The notes under the pieces are model-generated. The model worked only from the letters and a program-made list of their open reading frames with translations, did not search any database and was not told where the DNA came from. Of a DNA stretch of 64,000 bases, positions 26,561 through 36,178 are shown in pieces. Source of the DNA: CAXBNB01 sp040222275 (GTDB lineage Bacteria; Bacteroidota; Bacteroidia; Cytophagales; Cyclobacteriaceae); the NCBI GenBank assembly GCA_040222275.1, contig JAVKDJ010000018.1:1-64000 (forward strand), given 5' to 3'. The position numbers and the translations under genes are program-made. Position 1 is the first letter of the stretch; each line of letters begins with the position of its first letter.

Positions 26561-28267
26561 TCAATTGATGTAGCTGACATGCACAAAATTTGCCCCCCAG
26601 GCCACATGTCCCGCAGAGTCTAAAGGTGGCTCAAATATGGTGGTCATATCATAGGTTCCTTTTTTCAATTCCGCCTCTAAGACTACATTGGTGGCATTTG
26701 TATCCATCTGTTTTTCTACCGAGATTTCACCTATTTTCAAAGTTGCCGATCTGGCTTCCACCGGCATGGGGGCCTCCCGCGGATACCTCCTCAATTCAAA
26801 CTGGTACCTACCATCCCTGGCGACCTCTATCCGCCATTTCCCCTGGCTTGTCTTGTTTTTAAGACCCTGTTGGGTCCATGGGGCATGCCCCTCATACCAA
26901 TCCATTGCCACCAATCTTGTATCAGGTGCTTGTTCATGCCCAATGACATGCGATGAAAGCAATGACGCAGATGGGGGAAGTGAATTCCAGAATTGGTCGT
27001 AGGTTTCGGTAAGTTGCGCAACCAGGTCCGGGTATTCGCTTGATACATCCTTTTTCTGGCCAAAATCATCGGCTGTATTATACAGTAACTTACCATCCAG
27101 GAATCGCCAGCTTTTGTATTTCACAGCCGTATTCTCCCATTTGTTGAGGGTTCGTGACCTTGGACATTGTATGATCAATTTTCTTTCCTCATTCCATTTT
27201 TCCTTTCCTGTCAGAATTGGTTTTAAGGACTGTCCATCCAAATTGGAAAGGATTTTCACACCGCAAACATCGAGGATGGTAGGTGCAATATCCACCATAC
27301 CAGTCAACTCACCCGTATCACCTCCATTGCCGCTTGTGAACGGTGGATACTGGACCATGCAGTACACATGGTGCTTTTCATCATAGGACAATCCCCGGTT
27401 TTGAAATTCACCAGACCTGTGCTGAGGCGCACCCCGGTCGTTTACTCCCTGGTCTGAAGCAATTATCAGTAGTGTATTTTCCTTTTGGCCTGTTTTGTCG
27501 AGGTAGTCGAGCAGCTTGCCAATGTTGTCGTCCACGTTTTCGATCATGGAATGCAATGCGAGGTATTTATCGTCTGGTGCACCTCTGTCAAGCAGTCTTT
27601 GGGTAGTTTCCGGATGTCGGTTGGTAGGAAAGTGTACGGCAGGGGTAGAAATATAACAGAAAAACTGTTCCTTCTTTTGCTTCTTCCCTTCAATAAAACC
27701 AATCGCCTGGTCAAAGAGCACATCGGTGGAAAACCCTTCTGATTTCACAAAGGTACCATTGTGTTCGTAAGTGGCATTGATGTGGTCATTGCCATAGTAA
27801 TCACCTAACTGGCTCACCCCGCCACCCCCATGCACAAACACCTCATCGAATCCTCGGAAACGAGGGGCATAGGGATAGCTGGAACCCAGGTGCCACTTGC
27901 CAAAAACACCGGTTTGGTAGCCCTCACTTTTCAAAATATCGGCTATTGTTTTTTCATTCCTGTGTAAAATAGACACCCCGCCAACGGTATTGTAAATACC
28001 TGCCCGCAGGGCATACCGCCCTGTGAGCAAAGCTGCCCGGCTAGGGGAACAAAAGGGCGGGGCATGGAAATTGGTGAAATTGACGGCTTCCAATGAAAGC
28101 CGGTCCATCCGTGGGGTTTGAACGATCTGATGGCCGTTTCTGCTCAATTCATGATAGCCCTGATTGTCGATCAGGACCATGATTACATTTGGCCTATTTT
28201 CTTCAACAACCTTTTCAGTACAACTGAAAATTAACGACAGCAATAGTAAAACAGGTGAATACCTCAT
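26561..28267 (-). CDS. Family S1 sulfatase 5, lipoprotein with atypical metal motifs
   Basis: The longest sulfatase here at 568 residues, with lipobox IFSC (Cys16). The catalytic Cys73 is in PPFCSPSRAALLTGRYALR, and VFGKWHLGSS is intact. The first metal pair reads Asp34-Asn35 (LIDNQGYHEL) instead of Asp-Asp, and the second reads ASDQG where most neighbours have SDNG. About 110 extra C-terminal residues form a beta-rich domain (YEGHAPWTQQG, then RYPREAPMPVEA), seen in one group of arylsulfatases. The enzyme is probably active but its calcium site may differ. It lies 154 bases downstream of the esterase gene and 20 bases before sulfatase 4. Confidence 0.91.
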   Translation of the reverse strand: MRYSPVLLLLSLIFSCTEKVVEENRPNVIMVLIDNQGYHELSRNGHQIVQTPRMDRLSLEAVNFTNFHAPPFCSPSRAALLTGRYALRAGIYNTVGGVSILHRNEKTIADILKSEGYQTGVFGKWHLGSSYPYAPRFRGFDEVFVHGGGGVSQLGDYYGNDHINATYEHNGTFVKSEGFSTDVLFDQAIGFIEGKKQKKEQFFCYISTPAVHFPTNRHPETTQRLLDRGAPDDKYLALHSMIENVDDNIGKLLDYLDKTGQKENTLLIIASDQGVNDRGAPQHRSGEFQNRGLSYDEKHHVYCMVQYPPFTSGNGGDTGELTGMVDIAPTILDVCGVKILSNLDGQSLKPILTGKEKWNEERKLIIQCPRSRTLNKWENTAVKYKSWRFLDGKLLYNTADDFGQKKDVSSEYPDLVAQLTETYDQFWNSLPPSASLLSSHVIGHEQAPDTRLVAMDWYEGHAPWTQQGLKNKTSQGKWRIEVARDGRYQFELRRYPREAPMPVEARSATLKIGEISVEKQMDTNATNVVLEAELKKGTYDMTTIFEPPLDSAGHVAWGANFVHVSYIN

Positions 28268-28421
28268 TTATATAGTTGTTTGAAATCTAAATTCCATACT
28301 CACAAATATCTATAAGCCGATGCAACCCCGCTATTCGACAATTGAATCACTCGATATTTATCCAAAAAATGATCTATGAGCAAACATATCTAGCCACAAT
28401 TTTGTATGGAATAATGTATCA

Positions 28422-29981
28422 TTATGGGAAATCCAAATGAATATTGCCCTCGGTAGTGTCTTTCCAATTGTCTGTTTTGAATGGGGATACAGGCAAACCC
28501 GCTTCGTTGAAAAGATTGATAAATGGAGCATTCGTCCAACCATACCTTACCGCCACTGGTTTCTTTACTTTTGGCGACCAAACCTTGAGCTGATTGCCGT
28601 TTACGATTTCACCTGTTGCCTCTACGAATTTCTGATCTTTGCCTGATACGGCCAATCCTGTTATTTCAGTCCCTCTCCTTTCCTTTAGTTCTTTGGCATG
28701 TTTGAAGTTGATCAATATACTGCTGCCACTCACCTGGTGCGACTTGTAAAATGGACTGGAAAACCCTTCCTCCACTTTGTTGTAGTCATGGTGCAAAGCA
28801 AGCAATGCCAGTCTTTTACCCACGTCTTGTTTTTTCCTTGGATGAATATCGTGGGCATCACCGATATCGGTGGTCACGATCATGCCGGTATTGGGTACTT
28901 TATCCAGGGTTTTGAGCTGTGCGTCCCTTAGTTCTGCACAAGCCACCCCATCATAATCATTGTAATGGTATGGTGCCAACTGGACGAAGTAAAATGGGAA
29001 ATCACCCTGCTGCCATACATTTCTCCAACTCTTGATCATAGCCGGAAAAAGCGTACGGTATTGGTTGGCCCTGGACACGTTGGATTCACCCTGGTACCAC
29101 AGGGCTCCCTTAATGGCAAAACCTTTGATAGGATGGATCATACCATTGTACAAAGCAAATGGAATGTGTTGGTCTCCTGGCAATTTGCGTTGTGGCCTTG
29201 TGCCCCAATCCATGTTGTTCGGATCCGTTTGGTTTGCACGCCATTCAGCAGTGGATTTTACCCAATCAAAGCGCAGGTCTTTCATGCGCTGTTCGTGCTC
29301 ATCATACCAGTCAACAATATCCTGATGGCCTTCCTTTGAGGCAGTTTCCTTGTCTAGCCATGCCTGTACTCCTGAGCCTCCCCATGCCGGAATGATCAGG
29401 CCAATAGGCACATCCAGTTCATTCTTTAGTTCCCTCCCAAAAAAATAGGCCACAGCACTCTTGTGCACAACATTTTCGGGACTGCAAACTTCCCAGCGTG
29501 TACTTACATCATCTTGGGGTGTCCAGGCCAGGGTGTTGGGAATGTGGAAAAACCTGATAGACGAATGGTCAGCGTTTTTGATTTCATCATAGGCATTGTT
29601 AGAGTTTTTGACAGACCAGGCCATATTGGACTGGCCAGAGCACAACCACACTTCACCAATGAGTACATTTCTCAAATAAACCTCGTTATTGCCCTTGATT
29701 ATGATCTGCTGAGGGGTATGGCTACCCGCAGGGGTTTCGATTGCTACCTTCCACTCTCCCTGTGCATCTGCGGTTACGGATTTTTCTTTGCCCCAACTGG
29801 CCATGATAGTGATGTCCTCACCCGCTTCAGCTGTTCCCCAAAGTTTGGCTTGGGTGTTTTGCTGCAATACCATGTTGTCCTCAAAAATGGCAGGAAGCTT
29901 CACATCGGCCAATGATATCAATGGCATGGACAGTAAGGCAAACACCAGCAGGTTAATTTGTGTTCGAAATAGCGGTTTCAT
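28422..29981 (-). CDS. Sialate-O-acetylesterase-type SGNH carbohydrate esterase
   Basis: A 519-residue secreted esterase with a signal peptide (1-25, ending LISLA). An N-terminal beta-sandwich (about 28-105) is followed by the SGNH core. The nucleophile Ser118 is in LCSGQSNMAWSV, the oxyanion block GALWYQGESNV follows near 275, and the catalytic Asp/His block TDIGDAHDIHPRKK near 370-385. This architecture is typical of the 9-O-acetyl sialate esterase / acetyl-xylan-type family. In this locus it should remove acetyl groups from the sulfated glycan before sulfatases act (inference). It is 24 bases downstream of the copper-dehydrogenase gene, hence cotranscribed. Confidence 0.91.
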   Translation of the reverse strand: MKPLFRTQINLLVFALLSMPLISLADVKLPAIFEDNMVLQQNTQAKLWGTAEAGEDITIMASWGKEKSVTADAQGEWKVAIETPAGSHTPQQIIIKGNNEVYLRNVLIGEVWLCSGQSNMAWSVKNSNNAYDEIKNADHSSIRFFHIPNTLAWTPQDDVSTRWEVCSPENVVHKSAVAYFFGRELKNELDVPIGLIIPAWGGSGVQAWLDKETASKEGHQDIVDWYDEHEQRMKDLRFDWVKSTAEWRANQTDPNNMDWGTRPQRKLPGDQHIPFALYNGMIHPIKGFAIKGALWYQGESNVSRANQYRTLFPAMIKSWRNVWQQGDFPFYFVQLAPYHYNDYDGVACAELRDAQLKTLDKVPNTGMIVTTDIGDAHDIHPRKKQDVGKRLALLALHHDYNKVEEGFSSPFYKSHQVSGSSILINFKHAKELKERRGTEITGLAVSGKDQKFVEATGEIVNGNQLKVWSPKVKKPVAVRYGWTNAPFINLFNEAGLPVSPFKTDNWKDTTEGNIHLDFP

Positions 29982-30005
29982 ATTTACAAGGGTTTAGTTT
30001 CCAGC

Positions 30006-31988
30006 TTATTGTACAATCAATTTTGCCCGCATGGTATAGGAGTGGCCTGGAAAAGTACATACTATCCAATATTCGCCTCTTCTCTTAGGCACCTGAAAAT
30101 ATATGCTTTCGGATGTTTCAGGTTGCAGGATGCCCGTGTGAAGCAATACCAAATCCGAATCGGGCACATAGTTCATATCAGGGCCATCCAGGCCAAGGGC
30201 CAGGGCCATTTCTGCCACTTTATCAGGAGAATCTGCTCCTGGTGCTACAATCACAAGGTTGTGCAACATGTCATCGTCGTTGTTAAAAGTCAATTGTACC
30301 CTGGTGTTGCGCTTCACTACAAGTTCCGTTACATCAAATTTCATTCCTGGCTTGGTGCCTACAATCAATTTTTGATCTGGGCTATCCATCCATGTTGGTG
30401 GCATTTTATTCACCCTTTTGGCTTGAGCCACTGTTTTGCCAGATTTAGTCATCCCTGGCATTGGTGGAGATTTCAAGGTGCCCCCTGGCACTTCATTGAG
30501 TGTGTAAAAAGCTGTATCATGGAGCAGGGATTCTCCGGAGGCAGAAGTCACTCCGGCGCATTTCAATTGATGGATGTACCCCAACCTCATGCCATGTATG
30601 GTGAGTTTGACCTTACGCCCATCATCAGAAACTTTTGCCATGTGGATCATGGCCGACTGCTGGTCCACAATGGGGCTTCCGTAAGTATTGTGGTAATGAT
30701 AGGTAAAAGTGGCCAGCTTATAGGAAGAAGTTTTTGACGCCAGCTCTTTGTTCACAGGTTTTGTGAATTCAAGTTCGAACCCATCATCCTGTGCTTTCAT
30801 ACTTTTGATCTCAAAAGGTGTTTTTCCGGTCCATACCAACCTTTGAAGGGCATAAGGTTTTTTACCAGTAGAAGCCCACCCCCGGCTGGTCATTCCTACA
30901 AACATGCTGGCATCACTGCCCCATATCATTCGGAGTATGCCGGATGAAAAACCCTCCCGAAACGGAAATGCCGCCCCCTGATAGACACCATTGACCTGCT
31001 CCATATCCACACGCATGATCTTGCTGTGTCCCTGGTCACCTACAAGCATCTGGCCTTCAAACGGGCCGAATTTGCCAGCGTTGTTGTCGATCAGGATGTC
31101 TGAAGTGGAAATCCCCAAAATGGTATGGGGAAACCAAACCGCTGGAGCCTTCAATGCCGGTATTATTTTGGCATATTCATAGAGGCTCATTCCTGATTTT
31201 TTTTCGATATCATCGGGTTTTAGTTTTAGCGGGGAGAGCGGGTCATCAGTCCAGGCCAGTCCTGCCGGGTTACCTGCAAAATCCCCAACCGCCAAGTGGG
31301 TCATCCTTCCTGAACCTACCCAGTCGCCCTGGTTTTCTGTGTAAAAAACATCGCCTTTGCTATTGAAACCAAATCCAGCCGGAGACCTTAGCCCGGTAGC
31401 TATTGGGGACACCTGTCCTTCAGGTGTAATTTTCAGCAGCCACCCCCTCCATTTCACCCTACTTACTCCTCTTCCTTCCCAACCCAGGTTGAGCGTGACC
31501 AACATGTCGCCATTGGGTAAAATTTTAGGGCCATAAGAATAGTCGTGGTAGTTGCCGGAAAGCGGCCAGGAGTAAACCGTTTTGTAAAAGTCGGCCTTCC
31601 CATCGGCATCCTTATCTTCCAGCCTGGTCAACTCCCCCCTTTGGGACAGATAGAAACCATTGTCTTTGTATGCCAGGCCAAGCGCTTCGTGCAGCCCATT
31701 GGCAAATTTGTTGTAAACCGGATTGGAAGAATAAGGTTTATCTACCACCCACACTTCGCCCCTCCTTGTGGAAACGCCCAATTGGTCCTTATCTGTGAGT
31801 GCAAGCCCCCCGACTTCCAATACAATGTCATCAGGAATGGGTACATCTACAATTTTGTAGTATTCAGCTTCTTTCCTGACTATATCAGAAGCATTCTGAG
31901 CAAAGCTTTGACCTCCGGCAAGCACGAGCAAGCCGGCCAGGATATATTTTGGAATAATTTTATAAAAACTATACATAATTCGATTCAT
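30006..31988 (-). CDS. Sugar-dehydrogenase-like beta-propeller fused to a blue-copper (auracyanin-type) domain
   Basis: A 660-residue exported protein with a signal peptide (to about residue 31, SFAQ). Residues about 45-400 form a glucose/sorbosone-dehydrogenase-like beta-propeller (EVGGLALTDKDQLGVSTRRGEVWVV, GLRSPAGFGFNSKGDVFYTENQGDWVG). A linker domain follows (about 400-520), then a C-terminal cupredoxin (about 550-660). The type-1 copper ligands are all present: His576, Cys644, His649 and Met653 in DDMLHN and WIVCTFPGHSYTM. Such fusions can pass electrons from a substrate to a respiratory acceptor. Its neighbour 7 bases upstream is a DUF1080 protein, then a cytochrome c dehydrogenase-like protein, so an extracytoplasmic redox chain is likely. 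No PQQ-binding residues were verified. Confidence 0.87.
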   Translation of the reverse strand: MNRIMYSFYKIIPKYILAGLLVLAGGQSFAQNASDIVRKEAEYYKIVDVPIPDDIVLEVGGLALTDKDQLGVSTRRGEVWVVDKPYSSNPVYNKFANGLHEALGLAYKDNGFYLSQRGELTRLEDKDADGKADFYKTVYSWPLSGNYHDYSYGPKILPNGDMLVTLNLGWEGRGVSRVKWRGWLLKITPEGQVSPIATGLRSPAGFGFNSKGDVFYTENQGDWVGSGRMTHLAVGDFAGNPAGLAWTDDPLSPLKLKPDDIEKKSGMSLYEYAKIIPALKAPAVWFPHTILGISTSDILIDNNAGKFGPFEGQMLVGDQGHSKIMRVDMEQVNGVYQGAAFPFREGFSSGILRMIWGSDASMFVGMTSRGWASTGKKPYALQRLVWTGKTPFEIKSMKAQDDGFELEFTKPVNKELASKTSSYKLATFTYHYHNTYGSPIVDQQSAMIHMAKVSDDGRKVKLTIHGMRLGYIHQLKCAGVTSASGESLLHDTAFYTLNEVPGGTLKSPPMPGMTKSGKTVAQAKRVNKMPPTWMDSPDQKLIVGTKPGMKFDVTELVVKRNTRVQLTFNNDDDMLHNLVIVAPGADSPDKVAEMALALGLDGPDMNYVPDSDLVLLHTGILQPETSESIYFQVPKRRGEYWIVCTFPGHSYTMRAKLIVQ

Positions 31989-31994
31989 TTTTAA

Positions 31995-33887
31995 TTACCA
32001 GATTACCTGATATGATACTTCTTGATTGCCCTCAGGGATTTTCACTATCAATTCCTCCCTTCCATTTGACTTGCGGATGACAGGCTCATATTTTGAATTT
32101 TTTGAAAAATCCACGTAGTACGATTTATCATCTATAGCGTAGGTACTGTTGGGTAGTTTTTCAATCACTTTTCCTTCACCCAGCTTGTGCCATAAAGCTT
32201 TTTGTGATGCAGTGGAAACTGTCCGGTTCAATTTTCTTAATGTATCGGAAGCCACAAACTTGTTGTTGATCTGGGCATCAAGCAGTTGCATGGCGAATGT
32301 CGGCAGTCCTTTTTTATCCAGTTGGAAACCCAGTTGCTTGTAGGTACCATCCTCCGGTATGCTGTCCGGCCAAAGTGATTTTTCATTTTCAAGAAAAGCG
32401 AAATCTGGTTTGCCGTGTACCTCGAGGGCCATTCCAAGCGGCTGGGCCAGTTGCTGGTGCCCCCTGGCATGCCACATTTGTGTCACGTTGAGGAAATCCC
32501 CACTCCACCCCATTAGCAACGACCCAAAAGCAAGGTCGTAGGCATAATGGATACCCTGTGGAGTGCCAACTGAAATAGTGTGGGTACGTTTTCTGCCCTG
32601 GTGCATCAAAAAGCTTCTTTGGATCAGGGCATCTTGTTCAGGGCCAATTACTATCTCCTGTTGTTCGCCATTGTTTACTTCTATTGAACCCTCTGCATGC
32701 AGGGGATGCCTGGCAATACCCGGCCCTTCGGAATACAAAGTAAACCCTCTTTGATATGGCCTGTGTTTGTTGTAGATCAGGGTAAAAGCATTTTGTCCTT
32801 TTTTCAGTGCTACTTTTCCAAATACCGGCTTGCCCAGTTCGAAATCACCATCCAAATTGAGTACTGTATCCTTCTCGATCAGCAGCAATCCACCCCCACG
32901 ATGTACACCCATTTCGAATATATAATCTCCTGCTTTTGGTGCATTCAAATTTCCCTCATAAACCAATAACTTTTGGGCATTCTGTCCGGTCACCATCAGG
33001 GACGACACGGAATCTACTTTTAATTCCCTCTCTGCCACAAGGGTATCCAAGTCGGGAATGAGCTGGCTTTTGTTGGGATATTCTTTTAGGCCGACCCCAT
33101 CAAAAGTGAGCTTTTTGTCTTCATAGAGCTTATACTTAATATTCCTAAAGGCAACAGGGCCATGGTCACCCTGGATCATCAGAGGCCCCATGGGCTTCTC
33201 ATCGTTGAAGGCACAGGCCCTTGTTGGCCCGGTCACTTCTTGGTTTTTATGAAGAAGTGCACCATTTAGCCAAACTTCTTCGAACCAGGCGTTTTTAGTT
33301 TTCTTTCCTGAGGCATCAAATTTTGGCGCATGGAATATTACTTTGAAGTGTTGCCACAACCCAGGGGCTTTGGCGGCATTCACTTTCGGGGCACGCCCTT
33401 CAAAACCCTGTTGGCCTTTTTCCCTGTCCTTATCCCAACGCTGGTATATCCCACCGATATCACTGTGTTTGGCTTCTTTTACCCCCCAGCTATCGAACAG
33501 CTGTACTTCATAACGCCCCTGAAAATACATTCCGGAATTGGACTGGATAGGCATCATCACATCAAACTCGATTTCGATATCTCCATGCTCAAAGGCCGTA
33601 AACAGGTGTTTCTTTGTTTCCTTGTCAGGCTCGTTAAGCAGTATCCCCTTACCTGGTTCAGAGAGGAATGCCCTCTTTTGATCCAGGTCGGCATTAACGT
33701 TTCCTACAATTTTCCAATTGCTCGAAACCGGCTTGAAAGCATCGAGGCTACTTAAATTCAAAGTAGTAAATGGCAACACTTTCTGTTGCTCCTCTTTGGA
33801 AGTTGTTTCCGTTTCATATTTACTTTCAGCACAGGAAATCAACAGGCCTGCGACTAAAAGCAAAGAATATTGTGTTAGGTTTTTCAT
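31995..33887 (-). CDS. Large DUF1080 (3-keto-glycoside hydrolase-like) lipoprotein
   Basis: A 630-residue lipoprotein. From ATG 33887 the signal is MKNLTQYSLLLVAGLLISC (Cys19). An in-frame ATG at 33935 overlaps the preceding stop codon (TAATG) and would add 16 residues before the signal; I prefer the internal start because it gives a textbook lipobox. The DUF1080 domain spans about 40-245 (MPIQSNSGMYFQGRYEVQLFDSWGVKE, MIQGDHGPVAFRNIKYKLY). A beta-rich PA14-like or carbohydrate-binding part (about 270-390) and a C-terminal region of unknown fold follow. It sits between the two dehydrogenase-like genes, as expected for processing of 3-keto-sugars they would make (inference). Confidence 0.85.
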   Translation of the reverse strand: MKNLTQYSLLLVAGLLISCAESKYETETTSKEEQQKVLPFTTLNLSSLDAFKPVSSNWKIVGNVNADLDQKRAFLSEPGKGILLNEPDKETKKHLFTAFEHGDIEIEFDVMMPIQSNSGMYFQGRYEVQLFDSWGVKEAKHSDIGGIYQRWDKDREKGQQGFEGRAPKVNAAKAPGLWQHFKVIFHAPKFDASGKKTKNAWFEEVWLNGALLHKNQEVTGPTRACAFNDEKPMGPLMIQGDHGPVAFRNIKYKLYEDKKLTFDGVGLKEYPNKSQLIPDLDTLVAERELKVDSVSSLMVTGQNAQKLLVYEGNLNAPKAGDYIFEMGVHRGGGLLLIEKDTVLNLDGDFELGKPVFGKVALKKGQNAFTLIYNKHRPYQRGFTLYSEGPGIARHPLHAEGSIEVNNGEQQEIVIGPEQDALIQRSFLMHQGRKRTHTISVGTPQGIHYAYDLAFGSLLMGWSGDFLNVTQMWHARGHQQLAQPLGMALEVHGKPDFAFLENEKSLWPDSIPEDGTYKQLGFQLDKKGLPTFAMQLLDAQINNKFVASDTLRKLNRTVSTASQKALWHKLGEGKVIEKLPNSTYAIDDKSYYVDFSKNSKYEPVIRKSNGREELIVKIPEGNQEVSYQVIW

Positions 33888-33934
33888 GAATCTATATTCA
33901 ATTATTGTCATATATACTTTCAATCTGCTCACCA

Positions 33935-36178
33935 TTATTCCTCCATAAGCTCCTTCATGGTCCAGTAACTGTCCCGGTCAGAGTATTTCTCACGAATCCT
34001 TCTTGTCTCCCAGCCGGAAATGGTGGATGCATCGTTTAATGAGCGGATGTAGCTCGCAATATTGGCTATCCAGCCGTGTCCATTGCTGCCCATGGGCATC
34101 ATAATGCCGTATTCAACCCCATCGACAGGCCCAATAAGCCCATGGTCCAAAATTCTGACCAATACATCTTTGTCACCAGTTACCCTGGGAGACCCGATCA
34201 ATGGTGGGGCTATCAATGAATTTGGTCCATTAGGTACACCTTTCAGGTCCGGGCCATGACAGGTGATACACAACTGTTTGTAGATATCATACCCTTCCAG
34301 AATCATGTTTTGGTCATTGTTGTTTTTTCCTTTTATCCTTTTCTTCAAAGCCTGAAGTTCATTGTCGTCTTTTTTGAGGCTTTCAACTACGGAAACGGAT
34401 ACCACCTCATGGTCTTCGTACTTTTCTGCCAAAGTTTGTAGTGTTTCAGTTGCTTCTTGACTTGGGCTGTACCTCAAGCTCAGGGCCAACTGGTTAACCA
34501 CATTGATGTCCTGATCAGATTGAAGCTCGTTGATGGCTTTGATGATGTCCAAATCCCCTTCTTTTAAAAACTTCTCGCTCAGCCGGATAGCTGTACTACG
34601 AACCCTGGGGTCTTTGTCTTTTAGTTTGTGTTTGATCAGGTCCTTATCCACAATGTCCAACGCCTCCAAAGTCCACAGCGCATGAATTCGGCCCAGGGCA
34701 TAGTCTTTCTTTGCACCAAACCCAGCCCAAAAAGGTTCATTGTCCATGGCCATTTCCTTCAGCTGCGGTACAACTGATTTATCCCCTTTAATTCCAATTA
34801 GTTTTTGTGCCGTATTCCTGTACCATCCGTTGGTATGTCCAAGATATTCCACCAATGCCTCAGGGCTCTTATCGAGCAAATTGGGTTTGCCGTCAGGCTT
34901 GATCTGGTCGTGCACGATCCGGTAAATCCTGCCCTTGCCAATATTCTTGTCCAAACCCTTTCTCACAATCACCGGGCGTATTTTACTACCTTCACGTGTC
35001 CAGTTGCTTTCCTGGATTATACCCCTGTACATATCTACTATATACAGACATCCGTCAGGGCCTGTTTTGGCTTGTACCGGCCTGAAATTAAGATCTGTAG
35101 AAGCCATGAACTCCTTTTTGTCGTAAGCATTGTGCAGCACCTTTTTGCCATTGTCATCCACCACTTTTGCCCTTCGGATCAGGCGGCCAACGGGCTCTGG
35201 AATAAACAAATCGCCATAAGTAGAAGGCGGCAGGCTGTGTCCGCGAAATATCTCTTGTCCTGCCACTCCTGTAAAGTGGTTGAGCGTGCCATCTTCCCTT
35301 GTCCGATGGTCAATCCCGCCCTGAACGTCCAATGTGCCTACTACGGGCCATGGTTCTATAAACCCATCGGCCAGCCGACCATCCAGGTTGACGTGTCCAT
35401 AAACTGCCGGCTGCTGAAATCCATAAGCCGGGTTTTCCCCTCCGGCACTGGAGAAATACATGATACCCAAATCGTCCTGAGTAAGCCCCCATTGGCCACC
35501 GGGGTATTTGTCTAGTGTATCTATTTGTACCTTGTTGTCCGTAAGCCTAAACCTGTAAGGCAGGTACGTCATATAAATCCAGTTGTCGAGGTTCCAAATC
35601 AGGCCACTTTGCTGGTGCTCCAGATTGCCTCCCCGCCTATTGGGGTTGGTATAGATGGCTATCTTTTCATCGGCCACCCCATCACCATCTGTATCTCGAT
35701 AGCTCCAGAGATTGTAGGTATAAGTTTCGTTGACAATAAGCCGGTCATCCAGAGGAAGAATCATTCGTGGCAATACCATATTGTCTATGAACACCGTGCT
35801 TTTGTCCATCTTACCATCCCCGTCGGTATCTATCAGTTGCTTTACCTTGCAAACTGGTTCGTCCGTACCATCACCATCTACATTTTGCATGTAGGTGTTC
35901 ATTTCAGCCACATACATTCTGCCGTTTCCATCCCATTCGATGGCCACAGGTTCGTGGACCATGGGCTCACTGGCCACCAATTCCACCCTGAAACCTTCCG
36001 GCAGGTAAAATTTTTCCATACTTTCTTCCGGTGTGAGAAAATCCACTGGCGCATCCCTTACAATTTCGGGCTTTTCGTAAATTTCATCCTTGTATGCCAC
36101 TTCACCACACCCGGATACCAGTAGGACAGCCAGTACAAGAATTGATGTACCTTTCATGATTCGTAAAAAATTGTTCAT
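33935..36178 (-). CDS. Membrane-bound dehydrogenase-like propeller, HEAT repeats and cytochrome c, lipoprotein
   Basis: A 747-residue lipoprotein (lipobox VSGC, Cys24). Residues about 55-400 are a beta-propeller of the PVC-type membrane-bound dehydrogenase family (FRVELVASEPMVHEPVAIEWDGNGRMYVAEM). HEAT-like helices follow (about 430-590). The C-terminus is a class I cytochrome c with haem motif C637-I-T-C640-H641 and a likely distal Met near 694-696 (MMPM). The order matches proteins proposed to oxidise sugars and deliver electrons to haem. It is the first gene downstream of the insertion, so it now probably carries the promoter for the whole left half. An interrupted palindrome lies 30-60 bases before its start. 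Confidence 0.87.
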   Translation of the reverse strand: MNNFLRIMKGTSILVLAVLLVSGCGEVAYKDEIYEKPEIVRDAPVDFLTPEESMEKFYLPEGFRVELVASEPMVHEPVAIEWDGNGRMYVAEMNTYMQNVDGDGTDEPVCKVKQLIDTDGDGKMDKSTVFIDNMVLPRMILPLDDRLIVNETYTYNLWSYRDTDGDGVADEKIAIYTNPNRRGGNLEHQQSGLIWNLDNWIYMTYLPYRFRLTDNKVQIDTLDKYPGGQWGLTQDDLGIMYFSSAGGENPAYGFQQPAVYGHVNLDGRLADGFIEPWPVVGTLDVQGGIDHRTREDGTLNHFTGVAGQEIFRGHSLPPSTYGDLFIPEPVGRLIRRAKVVDDNGKKVLHNAYDKKEFMASTDLNFRPVQAKTGPDGCLYIVDMYRGIIQESNWTREGSKIRPVIVRKGLDKNIGKGRIYRIVHDQIKPDGKPNLLDKSPEALVEYLGHTNGWYRNTAQKLIGIKGDKSVVPQLKEMAMDNEPFWAGFGAKKDYALGRIHALWTLEALDIVDKDLIKHKLKDKDPRVRSTAIRLSEKFLKEGDLDIIKAINELQSDQDINVVNQLALSLRYSPSQEATETLQTLAEKYEDHEVVSVSVVESLKKDDNELQALKKRIKGKNNNDQNMILEGYDIYKQLCITCHGPDLKGVPNGPNSLIAPPLIGSPRVTGDKDVLVRILDHGLIGPVDGVEYGIMMPMGSNGHGWIANIASYIRSLNDASTISGWETRRIREKYSDRDSYWTMKELMEE

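Noticed and set aside
30009..30737. A long open frame on the plus strand (242 codons)
   Set aside because: It lies wholly antisense to the intact blue-copper/dehydrogenase gene, has no recognisable domain, and its codons follow from the real gene.
34805..35515. A 236-codon plus-strand open frame
   Set aside because: Antisense to the dehydrogenase-cytochrome gene, with low-complexity His/Cys-rich translation typical of shadow frames.
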